Positions 18,712-28,568 of a stretch of DNA of 64,000 nucleotides are shown here, in pieces. Under the pieces are notes generated by a model, which did not search any database, had not been told where the DNA came from, and was given only the letters and a program-made list of their open reading frames with translations. The stretch comes from an uncultured Lachnospiraceae bacterium. Its GTDB lineage: Bacteria > Bacillota > Clostridia > Lachnospirales > Lachnospiraceae. The number at the start of each line of letters is the position of its first letter. Within the stretch, counting starts at the first letter, position 1. The DNA lies in the NCBI GenBank assembly GCA_905233695.1, contig CAJODN010000005.1:36849-100848 (forward strand), in the 5' to 3' direction. The translations under genes were made by a program, and so were the position numbers.

Positions 18712-18812
18712 GCATCTTCGGACCGAGTACATGCACGCTCATGACGAAATGTCGTATGCGCACCCCGAACGGGGTGTGCCGGTAACTTAGCAGGTCTCGG
18801 CTCCCAAGATGC
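18712..18812. repeat. Dispersed 3'-end palindrome with inserted hairpin
   Basis: Outer arms GCATCTT (18712-18718) and AAGATGC (18806-18812). Inside lies the family loop ACGCTCATGACGAAATGTCG, interrupted by about 30 nt containing CACCCCG-AA-CGGGGTG (18761-18776), after which the family sequence CTTAGCAGGTCTCGGCT resumes. Other copies lack this insert. It ends 6 nt from the stop of the UDP-sugar pyrophosphorylase gene. Confidence 0.75.
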
Positions 18813-18817
18813 TTGTA

Positions 18818-20041
18818 TTATAACTCAACATTATTAGCCTTAAGAAGCTCCCTCGCGCTGTCAAGGGAGTCAACCCCGTGCAGATTCTTAATGGGTGCGA
18901 ATTCCTTCTCGCGTACGACTTCGTAGGGGACGCTTCCCGACATCTTGGCTACCATGTCAACTACAAGTGTCTCGAATTTATATCCGTTAGGCTCGGTAGG
19001 CTTGATAAGGTTACCGTCTCCGTCAATATACGGAATCTTCTTCTCAACCACATGAACAGGCATCCTCTCTTCCATAATTTCTTCCAGTCTCGACACCTTG
19101 AAAATGTAATTAAGAATTACGCCGTAAGCATAGAGATAGTCACCTGTCTCATCCTTTGCCTCAGCCATTTCTTTACTAAGCTCATAATATTCAACAATGT
19201 AAGGCTTATTATCCTTAAGGCAGAGCGCACCCATCTTCTCGTATGCGTCAACCTTATGAACAACCTTGCTTCCGGAATCTGTTCCCGAGAGGAGTGTGGC
19301 TCCGAAGAATGCGGGATCGCCGATACGTTGGAGTACGTTATCTACCGCGAATATATTAAGCCACTCTACGCCTCTTTTTCTTATATCTTCAACAAGGCCG
19401 GCTTTATGAAGTGATGAGAACCAACCGCCGTTACCGTTAGGAGATGTGGCAAGTCGTCCGGGCTCTTCAAGAAGTATCTTACCGTCAAAGTCAACTGCAA
19501 CAGCCATTTCCTGTACGAAGAACTTGACATATTCCTTGGGATAGCCAAAGTAATTCTTCTCTTCGAAGAACCTTATTGTCTCATCATTATTCTTCTCGGA
19601 CGTCATTATATAAAGCGGAATATACGCACCCGCTTCACTTGTTACATCCATAAGATTATTAATAAGGCAATTGAAGATACAGAGGTCTCTGTTAACACCT
19701 ACGTTAAGCTCGCCCTTAGGCTTATCAAGACCGAGTCTCGTACCCATTCCTCCCGCAAGAAGAACGGCTCCGAGCTTTCCTTCCTTAATTGCATCTATTC
19801 CGACTTTGGTGAATTCGTCTCTTCTCTTTTCTATCTCAGCTATGGTAGTCGCACCGAGAGGAGATATCTCACCTTCGTCCTCTTCCCACTCCTGACCAAC
19901 AAGTGCGATCGTCTCCCAATCTATCTCAGATACCTGTCTTAACAATTGCTTCTGCAGATCAGCGGACAACTCATCAAAGCCATTTAAGACATGTTCCTGT
20001 CCGTGTTCCTTTAATATCTCTAACGCAGTATTTTTATCCAT
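18818..20041 (-). CDS. UDPGP-type UTP:sugar-1-phosphate uridylyltransferase
   Basis: 407 residues of the eukaryote-like UDPGP fold (distinct from bacterial GalU). The nucleotide-binding signature is LLAGGMGTRLGLDKPKG (about 94-110), and the sugar-binding segments TSPNGNGGWFSSL and NIFAVDNVLQRI follow. Family members make UDP-glucose or UDP-N-acetylglucosamine; the bacterial clade is usually given as UTP-glucose-1-phosphate uridylyltransferase or AGX-type pyrophosphorylase, and the sugar is not certain here. UDP-sugars would feed the neighbouring polysaccharide genes, and the glycogen phosphorylase next door can supply glucose-1-phosphate. AAGGGG supports the start. Confidence 0.85.
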   Translation of the reverse strand: MDKNTALEILKEHGQEHVLNGFDELSADLQKQLLRQVSEIDWETIALVGQEWEEDEGEISPLGATTIAEIEKRRDEFTKVGIDAIKEGKLGAVLLAGGMGTRLGLDKPKGELNVGVNRDLCIFNCLINNLMDVTSEAGAYIPLYIMTSEKNNDETIRFFEEKNYFGYPKEYVKFFVQEMAVAVDFDGKILLEEPGRLATSPNGNGGWFSSLHKAGLVEDIRKRGVEWLNIFAVDNVLQRIGDPAFFGATLLSGTDSGSKVVHKVDAYEKMGALCLKDNKPYIVEYYELSKEMAEAKDETGDYLYAYGVILNYIFKVSRLEEIMEERMPVHVVEKKIPYIDGDGNLIKPTEPNGYKFETLVVDMVAKMSGSVPYEVVREKEFAPIKNLHGVDSLDSARELLKANNVEL

Positions 20042-20149
20042 GTTACCCCTTTTAATACCTCCCCATAATAATAAGAGTATTCTACCATATTTGCAAAATA
20101 AAGTCTACTAAAGCACAACATAATGTGGAAAGCGTGCCTATTATACATA

Positions 20150-20194
20150 CATTTACACAAAAACACACCGACCTTGGAAAAACCGCGGTCGGTG
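20150..20194 (-). terminator. Intrinsic terminator of glgP
   Basis: Minus strand CACCGACC (20194-20187) pairs with GGTCGGTG (20173-20166) around a 13-nt loop and is followed by TGTTTTTGTG. It lies about 30 nt after the glgP stop. Confidence 0.85.
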
Positions 20195-20222
20195 CTTAAA
20201 ATCTCTCCTATTACGGAATAAA

Positions 20223-22694
20223 TTACTTTTTCTTCGGCTTATTAACCTTAACCTTGTCAAGATGCCATATATCCTTAACATACTCTTCAATAGTACGGTC
20301 AGATGAGAACTTACCTACATTGGCAACATTAAGAATTGCCTTCTTGGCCCAGCCCTCTTCATCGCGATATGCTTCTTCAACCTTAGACTGTGCCTCAGCA
20401 TATGATCTAAAGTCTGCAAGAACGAAGTATGTATCGGCAAACTGTGTAACCTCAGTATTAAGAAGCGAATTATAAAGCGGTCTGAAGAGCTCCGGATCTG
20501 TAGGGCTGTAGAATCCGTTAATAAGCTGCATAAGAACCTTTCTTATCTCCATATCGCTATTGAAGATATCCATAGGATTATAATCTCTCTTAGCTTCGTG
20601 CTCAATAACTTCATCAGCGCTCATACCGAAGATAAAGGCATTCTCCTCGCCCATCTCTTCTACCATCTCAACATTAGCTCCGTCCATAGTACCGATTGTA
20701 ACGGCACCGTTAAGCATGAACTTCATATTACCTGTTCCGGATGCTTCCTTAGAAGCTGTTGAGATCTGCTCTGATACGTCAGCTGCCGCAAATATCCATT
20801 CAGCATTAGATACTCTGTAATCCTCGATAAATACAACCTTAATCTTACCGTTAATTGACTCATCGCTGTTAATTACTTCAGCAACGTTATTGATAAGCTT
20901 AATTGTAAGCTTGGCAATTCTGTAGCCTGCTGCCGCCTTGGCTCCGAATATAAATGTTCTCGGATAGAACTCCATCTCCGGATGTTCCTTTAACTGGTTA
21001 TAGAGATACATTACATGAAGGATATTGAGAAGCTGTCTCTTATATTCATGAAGTCTCTTAATCTGAACGTCGAAGATTGATCTGGGATCTACATCAACAC
21101 CGTTATGCTTCTTGATATACTTGGCAAGACGAACCTTATTCTGATACTTGATATTCATAAATTCATGCTGGAATCTCTTGTCGTCGGCATAAAGCGCTAA
21201 GTTCTTCATCTTAGAAAGATCAAGAATCCAGTCATCACCGATTCTGTCAGTAACCCAATTAGCAAGCATCTGATTACCGTGAAGTAAGAATCTACGCTGT
21301 GTAATACCGTTAGTCTTATTATTGAATTTATCGGGATACATCTCGTAGAAGTCCTTAAGTGATTCCTTCTTAAGAATCTCAGTATGAAGAGCGGCAACAC
21401 CGTTAACGGAATGACCTGCAGCGATAGCAAGGTGTGCCATCTTAACCTGTCCGTCCTGAACGATTGCCATTCTTGCAACTCTGTCCTCGTCATCGGGGAA
21501 CTTATTCTCAATCTCGATTACGAATCTTCTGTTGATCTCTTCAACAATCTGGTAAATTCTCGGAAGAAGTCTTGAGAAGATTTCGATAGGCCATTTCTCA
21601 AGTGCCTCTGCCATAATTGTATGGTTAGTATAAGCACAAGTCTTAGTTGTAACAGCCCATGCTTCGTCCCACTCAAGTCCCTTCTCATCCATAAGGATTC
21701 TCATAAGCTCTGCAACCGCAAGCGTAGGGTGAGTATCGTTCATCTGAATTGCAACCTTCTCATAGAGCTTACGGATATCATCATGACCTTGAAGATATCT
21801 GTCAACCGCTCTCTGAAGTGATGCAGATACGAAGAAATACTGCTGCTTTAATCTAAGCTCTTTACCTGAGATATGTTCATCATTGGGATAAAGTACCTCA
21901 ACAAGGTTACGAGCAAGGTTCTGATCCTCAACAGCCTGATAATAATCACCCTTATCAAATGACTCAAGCTTGAATTCTTCCTTAGGCTCGGCATCCCATA
22001 TCATAAGTGTGTTAACCATATTGTTGTTGTAACCAACGATAGGCATATCATATGCAACAGCCATTACCGAACTGTAGTCATCATGAATAAACTCTGTGCT
22101 TCCGTCTTCCTTCTGCTCAGCTCTGATATAACCGCCGAACTTAACCTCGTAGCTATACTCAGGTCTCTTGAGCTCGAATGGATATCCGTCCTTAAGCCAA
22201 TTATCGGGAACTTCCTTCTGATATCCGTCCTGTATCTTCTGCTTAAACATACCGTATCTGTAACGGATACCACATCCGTAAGCAGGATAATTAAGTGTTG
22301 CAAGGGAATCTAAGAAGCAAGCGGCAAGTCGACCGAGACCACCGTTACCGAGAGCGGGATCCGGCTCTTCATCTTCGATAGCATTAATATCGAATCCAAG
22401 CTCCTCGAGTGCATCGCTAATATTATTGTACTCTCCAAGGTTAATAAGGTTATTGCCGAGAGCTCTACCCATAAGAAATTCCATAGACATATAATATACA
22501 ATCTTAGGGTCTTGTTCTCTTATAGACTTCTCTGTTGCAAGCCAATTGCTTATAACCTCATCCTTAACGGTAAGCGCTACTGCCTGATATACTTCCTGTG
22601 TGGAAGCTCTCTCGAACTCCTTTCTATATAATCTTCTTACGTTTTCTTCAACTTCTTTCTTAAAAGCCTTCTTATCAAACGACTTCTCTAACAT
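20223..22694 (-). CDS. glgP: Glycogen/alpha-glucan phosphorylase
   Basis: 823 residues, normal length for GT35. It releases glucose-1-phosphate from alpha-1,4-glucans. The pyridoxal-phosphate lysine is in EASGTGNMKFMLNGA near residue 660; the active-site segments DPALGNGGLGRLAACFLDS, MNDTHPTLA and KTNGITQRRFLLH are intact. Cytosolic. Strong AAAGGAGG site. It is followed by its own terminator, and other glycogen genes are absent here. Product glucose-1-phosphate could be used by the UDP-sugar pyrophosphorylase downstream. Confidence 0.96.
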   Translation of the reverse strand: MLEKSFDKKAFKKEVEENVRRLYRKEFERASTQEVYQAVALTVKDEVISNWLATEKSIREQDPKIVYYMSMEFLMGRALGNNLINLGEYNNISDALEELGFDINAIEDEEPDPALGNGGLGRLAACFLDSLATLNYPAYGCGIRYRYGMFKQKIQDGYQKEVPDNWLKDGYPFELKRPEYSYEVKFGGYIRAEQKEDGSTEFIHDDYSSVMAVAYDMPIVGYNNNMVNTLMIWDAEPKEEFKLESFDKGDYYQAVEDQNLARNLVEVLYPNDEHISGKELRLKQQYFFVSASLQRAVDRYLQGHDDIRKLYEKVAIQMNDTHPTLAVAELMRILMDEKGLEWDEAWAVTTKTCAYTNHTIMAEALEKWPIEIFSRLLPRIYQIVEEINRRFVIEIENKFPDDEDRVARMAIVQDGQVKMAHLAIAAGHSVNGVAALHTEILKKESLKDFYEMYPDKFNNKTNGITQRRFLLHGNQMLANWVTDRIGDDWILDLSKMKNLALYADDKRFQHEFMNIKYQNKVRLAKYIKKHNGVDVDPRSIFDVQIKRLHEYKRQLLNILHVMYLYNQLKEHPEMEFYPRTFIFGAKAAAGYRIAKLTIKLINNVAEVINSDESINGKIKVVFIEDYRVSNAEWIFAAADVSEQISTASKEASGTGNMKFMLNGAVTIGTMDGANVEMVEEMGEENAFIFGMSADEVIEHEAKRDYNPMDIFNSDMEIRKVLMQLINGFYSPTDPELFRPLYNSLLNTEVTQFADTYFVLADFRSYAEAQSKVEEAYRDEEGWAKKAILNVANVGKFSSDRTIEEYVKDIWHLDKVKVNKPKKK

Positions 22695-22723
22695 GTGTTT
22701 TCCTCCTTTTATCTCTTCACGTG

Positions 22724-25700
22724 TCAGACTTTCTTAACAGAGAGTGTAACATCCTCTTTGTTAATACTCCACTCTTTAGTATAGCCTTCTTTAGTACCTT
22801 GTGTCAATGAATTTGCAAGTACCTCTGTTTTTATCGTATCGCTATTTCTCTCGAAAATGCCGTTAATACGTTCATTTCCGGCATATCCGACCTCGATATG
22901 ATCCATAACTTCGAATCCTGCTTCCTTACGCATTGTCTGGAGCTTACTTATAATCTCACGAACGAAGCCTTCCTCGATAAGCTCCTCTGTAAGGTTGGTA
23001 TCTACAACAACCGTAACTTCATTATCACCGTCGGTTACGAAGCCTTCCATTTCACTCATTGTTATAAGTAAATCTTCCTCGGTAAGCTTAATTGATACGT
23101 CAACCTCCGGAAGCTCGATATGACCTTTCGCCTTAAGTGTCTCATAAGCCTTGTTACCATCAAGCTTAGATAGGGACTCTTGTATTCCCTTAAGGAATTT
23201 ACCGAACTTAGGTCCTACCGTTCTAAGCTGTGGCTTGAATATATAAGTTGTGAAGGCAGATATGTCATCTGTGAAATGTGCTTTCTTGATATTAAGCTCG
23301 TCTTCGATAATGCTAACGAAGTAATCCGGAAGACTCTCATTTGTCTTAATAAACATCTGGCCGAGAGGCTGTCTGTTCTTAATATTGGCGCTGTTCCTGC
23401 AAGCTCTTCCGAATACAACAATCTTAAGAAGAAGACTCATATTGTTCTCAAGTTCTTCATCAATCCACTCTTCATTGGCCGTTGGGAAATCACATAGGTG
23501 AATTGACTCGGGAGCATCCTTATCCACAGAGCATACAAGGTTACGATAAATCTGTTCTGTCATAAACGGAATCATTGGAGCTGCGGCTTTACATATCTCA
23601 ACGAGCGCCGTATAAAGCGTCATATATGCATTAATCTTATCCTGCTCCATTCCCTTCGCCCAGAATCTCTCACGGGAACGACGAACATACCAGTTAGACA
23701 TATCATCTACGAAGGATTCCAGTGTCCTTGCAGCTTCCGGTATTTTGTAATTACCCAGGTTATCATCCACATCCTTAATTGCTGAGTTAAGACGCGAAAG
23801 AAGCCACTTATCCATAACGGACAACTTATCATAAAAAAGAGAATACTTCGATGCATCAAAGTCATCAATGTTAGCATACAATACGAAGAATGCGTATGTA
23901 TTCCAAAGTGTTCCCATGAACTTACGCTGACCTTCCTGCACTGCTTTTCCATGGAATCTGTTGGGAAGCCATGGTGCAGAGTTAACATAGAAGTACCATC
24001 TTATGGCGTCGGCGCCGTACTCTTCAAGGGCTTCGAAGGGATCAACCGCATTGCCCTTGGACTTCGACATTTTCTGTCCCTTCTCATCCTGAACGTGGCC
24101 GAGAACTATAACATTTTCATAAGGAGCCTTATTAAAGAGAAGTGTTGACTCCGCCATCAGAGAATAGAACCAGCCTCTTGTCTGATCCACTGCCTCTGAT
24201 ATGAACTGTGCCGGGAACTGCTCCTCGAATAAGTCCTTATTCTCGAAAGGATAGTGATGCTGAGCGAATGGCATGGCGCCTGAATCGAACCAGCAGTCAA
24301 TAACCTCCGGAACACGATGCATCGTCTTACCGCAATCGGGGCATGTAAATGTTATCTCGTCAATGTATGGTCTGTGTAATTCACATTTTGCATCTTCAGG
24401 ATTACCGCTAAGCTTAGCAAGTTCCTCACGGGAACCAACTGACACCTGATGTCCGCAATCTTCACACTCCCAGATATTAAGAGGCGTACCCCAATATCTG
24501 TTACGAGAGATTCCCCAGTCTTGAATATTCTCAAGCCAATCACCGAAACGTCCTTTACCGATTGATTCGGGAATCCAATTAACCGTATTATTATTCTTAA
24601 TTAAGTCATCCTTAACCTCAGTCATCTTGATAAACCAAGATTCGCGAGCATAGTAGAGAAGCGGTGTATCACATCTCCAGCAATGAGGATAATCATGCTC
24701 GAATTTCGGTGCATCGAAGAGAAGCTTTCTGCTTGACAGATCTTTAATAACTTCGGGGTCACAGCTAACAGCACCCTTCTTCATCTCCTCTTCCGTAGGC
24801 TTAGCTCTCATTCCTCCGAAGGGAGATTCATCAAGCATAACACCTTTTTCATCAACCATCTGAACGAGAGGAAGGTCGTATTTTCTTCCGACCTTGGCAT
24901 CGTCTTCACCGAATGCGGGAGCAATATGTACAATACCCGTACCATCTGACATTGTTACATAATCATCACATGTTACATAGAATCCCTTCTTATGCTGATT
25001 CTCTGCAACCTTAGCCGCACACTCATATAAAGGCTCGAACTCTTTTCTCTCTAAGTCCGTTCCCTTGAATGTCTCTAAGACTTCATAGGCATCCTTAGGG
25101 TTAGCGTTCTCGTCTTCAAGAAGCTGACCGAGCACCTTATCGGCAAGTGCTTCAGCGATATAATATGTATAGCCGTCAACAGCCTTAACCTTGATATATG
25201 TTTCATCCGGGTTAACGCAGAGAGCCACGTTACTTGGAAGTGTCCAAGGTGTTGTTGTCCAGGCGAGGAAATATGCGTCTTCTCCCACACATTTGAACCT
25301 TACAACAGCAGATCTCTCCTTAACCGTCTTATATCCCTGTGCTACTTCCGCGGATGAAAGAGGTGTACCGCAACGAGGACAATAAGGAACAATCTTAAAG
25401 CCCTTATATAGAAGCTTCTTATCCCATATTTCCTTAAGCGCCCACCATTCAGACTCGATGAAATCATCATGATATGTAACATAAGGATTATCCATATCGG
25501 CCCAGAAACCTACCGTTCCTGAGAAATCCTCCCACATACCCTTGTATTTCCAAACGGACTCTTTACATTTATCAATGAATGGCTCTATTCCGTATTCTTC
25601 GATCTGATCCTTACCGTTAATTCCGATAAGCTTCTCAACCTCTAATTCAACGGGAAGACCGTGGGTATCCCAGCCCGCTTTACGAGGCACATACTTACCC

Positions 25701-25924
25701 TTCATTGTCTGATATCTGGGAATCATATCCTTGATTACACGAGTAAGAACGTGGCCGATATGAGGCTTTCCGTTAGCCGTCGGCGGTCCGTCATAGAAGG
25801 TATATGTCTCGCCTTCTTTTCTGGAGTTCATACTCTTATTGAAAATGTCATTTTCTCTCCAGAACTTTTCTACCTGCTTCTCACGATCTACAAAATTAAG
25901 ATCAGTTGAAACCTTTTCGTACAT
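22724..25924 (-). CDS. ileS: Isoleucyl-tRNA synthetase, type 2 (eukaryote-like)
   Basis: 1066 residues. HIGH motif in GKPHIGHVLTRV, the editing domain, KMSKS in GQKMSKSKGNAVDPFE and an anticodon-binding region are present, with the extended C-terminal DUF5915-type segment of type 2 IleS. It lacks the C-terminal zinc cysteines of type 1 bacterial enzymes. Type 2 enzymes are typically insensitive to mupirocin. No T-box leader is visible: only 17 nt separate it from the upstream DUF4190 gene, so the two are probably co-transcribed. AAAAGGAG supports the start. Confidence 0.95.
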   Translation of the reverse strand: MYEKVSTDLNFVDREKQVEKFWRENDIFNKSMNSRKEGETYTFYDGPPTANGKPHIGHVLTRVIKDMIPRYQTMKGKYVPRKAGWDTHGLPVELEVEKLIGINGKDQIEEYGIEPFIDKCKESVWKYKGMWEDFSGTVGFWADMDNPYVTYHDDFIESEWWALKEIWDKKLLYKGFKIVPYCPRCGTPLSSAEVAQGYKTVKERSAVVRFKCVGEDAYFLAWTTTPWTLPSNVALCVNPDETYIKVKAVDGYTYYIAEALADKVLGQLLEDENANPKDAYEVLETFKGTDLERKEFEPLYECAAKVAENQHKKGFYVTCDDYVTMSDGTGIVHIAPAFGEDDAKVGRKYDLPLVQMVDEKGVMLDESPFGGMRAKPTEEEMKKGAVSCDPEVIKDLSSRKLLFDAPKFEHDYPHCWRCDTPLLYYARESWFIKMTEVKDDLIKNNNTVNWIPESIGKGRFGDWLENIQDWGISRNRYWGTPLNIWECEDCGHQVSVGSREELAKLSGNPEDAKCELHRPYIDEITFTCPDCGKTMHRVPEVIDCWFDSGAMPFAQHHYPFENKDLFEEQFPAQFISEAVDQTRGWFYSLMAESTLLFNKAPYENVIVLGHVQDEKGQKMSKSKGNAVDPFEALEEYGADAIRWYFYVNSAPWLPNRFHGKAVQEGQRKFMGTLWNTYAFFVLYANIDDFDASKYSLFYDKLSVMDKWLLSRLNSAIKDVDDNLGNYKIPEAARTLESFVDDMSNWYVRRSRERFWAKGMEQDKINAYMTLYTALVEICKAAAPMIPFMTEQIYRNLVCSVDKDAPESIHLCDFPTANEEWIDEELENNMSLLLKIVVFGRACRNSANIKNRQPLGQMFIKTNESLPDYFVSIIEDELNIKKAHFTDDISAFTTYIFKPQLRTVGPKFGKFLKGIQESLSKLDGNKAYETLKAKGHIELPEVDVSIKLTEEDLLITMSEMEGFVTDGDNEVTVVVDTNLTEELIEEGFVREIISKLQTMRKEAGFEVMDHIEVGYAGNERINGIFERNSDTIKTEVLANSLTQGTKEGYTKEWSINKEDVTLSVKKV

Positions 25925-25941
25925 TGCTTTTCTCCTTTTAT

Positions 25942-26556
25942 CTACTGTATAGTTGTAAGCCCCATACTCATCATGGTGCTCATGAACATGTTCACAAACG
26001 CTTCGTTACTCATAAGAAGAGTCATACAAACAATAAGAACTACTATTGAAGCAAGTGCGGTAACGATTCCCGCTATTGCCATTCCCCGAGCCGTGCCACG
26101 TCGAAGCGAAACGACACCGAATATAATGCTTAGGCTCGATGTTATTATATTGAAAATGCTACAGAAAAGCGTAAGCGATATTACACCAAGGACAAGTGAT
26201 GCAACGCCTAAGCCTTTACCTTTTGCAATAAGCTTGTCATTACTTAAAGCAACGTTACTCTTCGAATCTTCCCTGTCACGAATATCCTGTAGATTCTCTT
26301 GAAGACCTTGCGCTCTTCTTTCTAACTTCTCCTGAAACGACAACTCGCCGGACGCCTTATCGATTGCAGTCTTAGACAACTCCTTACTGATGTCTTCATC
26401 GGCCACAAGATTAATGGTGCTATCCTCAACAATCTCTCCCGTTACGGTTTCGTCGAGGAACCTGCCCTTCTTCTCCGATCCGCCGGCTTTACTTATATCT
26501 TCTTTTTCCTCATCAACGAACATAAAACTGTTGTCCGTTACCTTTTTATCAGCCAT
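25942..26556 (-). CDS. DUF4190-like membrane protein
   Basis: 204 residues. A long acidic cytoplasmic N-terminus (1-~115) with coiled-coil character is followed by two or three hydrophobic helices (about 118-190) with the glycine-rich pattern GVASLVLGVISL typical of DUF4190. Function unknown in this family. It lies directly upstream of ileS with 17 nt between, and downstream of a terminator, so it probably begins the ileS transcript. AGAGAG site upstream. Confidence 0.7.
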   Translation of the reverse strand: MADKKVTDNSFMFVDEEKEDISKAGGSEKKGRFLDETVTGEIVEDSTINLVADEDISKELSKTAIDKASGELSFQEKLERRAQGLQENLQDIRDREDSKSNVALSNDKLIAKGKGLGVASLVLGVISLTLFCSIFNIITSSLSIIFGVVSLRRGTARGMAIAGIVTALASIVVLIVCMTLLMSNEAFVNMFMSTMMSMGLTTIQ

Positions 26557-26584
26557 AATACTCTCTTCTTAATTCCAAACAAAA

Positions 26585-26615
26585 AGCCACCTATGATATA
26601 TTACCATAAATGGCT
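26585..26615 (-). terminator. Intrinsic terminator of the GlfT2-like gene
   Basis: Minus strand AGCCA (26615-26611) pairs with TGGCT (26589-26585), with a further internal ATG/CAT pairing, and is followed by TTTTTG. It is about 50 nt after the stop of the 26.7-kb glycosyltransferase. Confidence 0.75.
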
Positions 26616-26667
26616 GAAATTTCAACTATTTGTGTCTTCTTACATTTATCTTTGAAAGTCTCAGTAA

Positions 26668-28554
26668 CTATTTAAGCTCAAGATATTTCTCCCAGTAAGA
26701 CAGGGAAGTGTATTCTTTCTTCCGTTCTCTCCACTCTCTTGACACTCTGTCATGCTTAAGATATATCATCGCCATAGTCTTAAGATACTTAAAGAAGATT
26801 CTGAATGCCTCCTTATAGCTTTTTTCTGTCATAAAGCCCGCTTCTCTGTTCTCATCATAGAGGTAAATCTTCCTTGCTCTGAATGCAAGTCCAACATCCT
26901 CCAGGCTACATATCCTTGTATAATCCTTAGCGGGGAGAAGCCAACAAAGAGCGGATTTTATGTAGATATCCCGCGGAAGATCCTTTGCCTTCTCATCTCT
27001 CATCTTAGATAAGTCAATTCCCGTAGGCTCTGTAAATTCATAATTAAATCTCGTAAGCTCCTTATGATTCTCGATAGGATCCAGATTCATAAAATAATCG
27101 GGGCCTTTATAATAATCCTCCAGTGCATAGAATATACAGTCAATTACCTGATATCTGTAGCGCATCATATTACCGATTACGCCACGAGTGATATGATTCA
27201 TAACTTCGTATGCGGTAGGCGCATCCTCTTTATCGCACATACAGATAAGATCATTTCTGACATCATAATAATTCATTGCGGTAGACGCCTTGCCGGGTCC
27301 CTGGGGATGCCATACGCTGATACCGTTAAGAAGAATTGTTCCGTTCTTCTCATTACGCATACCGTATTCAACGTCATCTCTGTGAATAAACACGGGAAGC
27401 GGAAGATTGTCTTCTCTTATGTAGCTTACCGGGATACAGCAGTACCACCAGCCGTTGAAGTTCATAGGATTCTCAACTTCGTTAGCCGCCACCGCATCGG
27501 GATTCCTCATGTCCCAGAGCTGGTTAAATGATTGAATTACAACCTGTCTGTATGCTGCTCCGGCTTCGAATTGAAGATATCTTCTGTCAAGCTCGAAGAG
27601 CTCTCCGCCTACCATGGCTTTCGAATACTCTTCTTTTAAATATTTAAGGAAGAGATAATTTCTAAGAAGCACTTCGGCATTAAGAACGATATCGTCATCC
27701 ATTAGAATTACATGAGATAATTTCGTAGGCTGTCTGTAAAGAACCGCTTCTATCATATCTCTTGTGAATCCGCCTGCACCACCCACATTCCTGTTAGGGA
27801 AGAGATGCACCTTATCACATTTAAATGTGTCATCAGGAAGTGTCTGTCCGTTATCGGACACGAATACCTCAACGCTATCCTTCATAACGGATTCTTTATT
27901 ATTAATTATTTCATCAACTACCTGATTGACATTTCTTGTAACGAATTCTTCTCTCTTGAAGGTGCATATACAGAGCGCAAGATTAACATCATTTTTACTC
28001 TCTGTCTCCGTTATATATTCTCCGCCGTAGAGAACAGCGTCCTCTAAGGCTTCTATTTTAATGTATATTATCCCCTCGTAATTGAGATTCGGAAATGTTA
28101 CCGTTACGCCGTCATCTGTCTTTTTAGTCTCACATCCAATCTCTCTTCTCGATGCCTTCTTAAAATAGTACCTGTCCTTCGTATCGTCCGTAGGCTCACC
28201 CTCGTGATAAGAATTACCCACAGCGTTATACGCCTTTATCTTAACATTTCCCTTAATATTAAGATGCAAAGACAAGTCGTCAATATACGTATACTTTCTC
28301 CATTTCCCGATGGAAAATGCGTTGAAATAAGACTGGAGCGATACTTTGTCTCCCTTGGGAATTACAAAGCCGCCTTTTTTGTATCTATCGGCGTAAAGCT
28401 TATTTCTTCCTTGAAGTTCTTTACCTTCTTTTCTTTCGAATCTCTTCCTTGTAAGTCTTACGGGACAGTCTTTCTTAATATTTCTGCTGTGAAAGTACAT
28501 TTCCCATTCATTACACACTTCTTCCTTTGGAAATAAAATTTTCTGAATTACCAT
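26668..28554 (-). CDS. GlfT2-like galactofuranosyltransferase family protein
   Basis: 628 residues with the three-part layout of GlfT2: an N-terminal beta-sandwich (about 1-185), a GT-A domain (about 190-430) starting ALCICTFKREEFV with the metal motif LMDDDIV and an acceptor-site region FNGWWYCCIP / FIHRDDVEYG, and a helical C-terminal domain. In mycobacteria GlfT2 polymerises galactofuranose from UDP-Galf; Firmicutes relatives occur in surface polysaccharide clusters and may use other sugars. No glf (UDP-galactopyranose mutase) is in the window. It lies 14 nt downstream of the flippase gene. AAAAGGGG supports the start. Confidence 0.83.
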   Translation of the reverse strand: MVIQKILFPKEEVCNEWEMYFHSRNIKKDCPVRLTRKRFERKEGKELQGRNKLYADRYKKGGFVIPKGDKVSLQSYFNAFSIGKWRKYTYIDDLSLHLNIKGNVKIKAYNAVGNSYHEGEPTDDTKDRYYFKKASRREIGCETKKTDDGVTVTFPNLNYEGIIYIKIEALEDAVLYGGEYITETESKNDVNLALCICTFKREEFVTRNVNQVVDEIINNKESVMKDSVEVFVSDNGQTLPDDTFKCDKVHLFPNRNVGGAGGFTRDMIEAVLYRQPTKLSHVILMDDDIVLNAEVLLRNYLFLKYLKEEYSKAMVGGELFELDRRYLQFEAGAAYRQVVIQSFNQLWDMRNPDAVAANEVENPMNFNGWWYCCIPVSYIREDNLPLPVFIHRDDVEYGMRNEKNGTILLNGISVWHPQGPGKASTAMNYYDVRNDLICMCDKEDAPTAYEVMNHITRGVIGNMMRYRYQVIDCIFYALEDYYKGPDYFMNLDPIENHKELTRFNYEFTEPTGIDLSKMRDEKAKDLPRDIYIKSALCWLLPAKDYTRICSLEDVGLAFRARKIYLYDENREAGFMTEKSYKEAFRIFFKYLKTMAMIYLKHDRVSREWRERKKEYTSLSYWEKYLELK

Positions 28555-28568
28555 AAGTCAGTCCCCTT

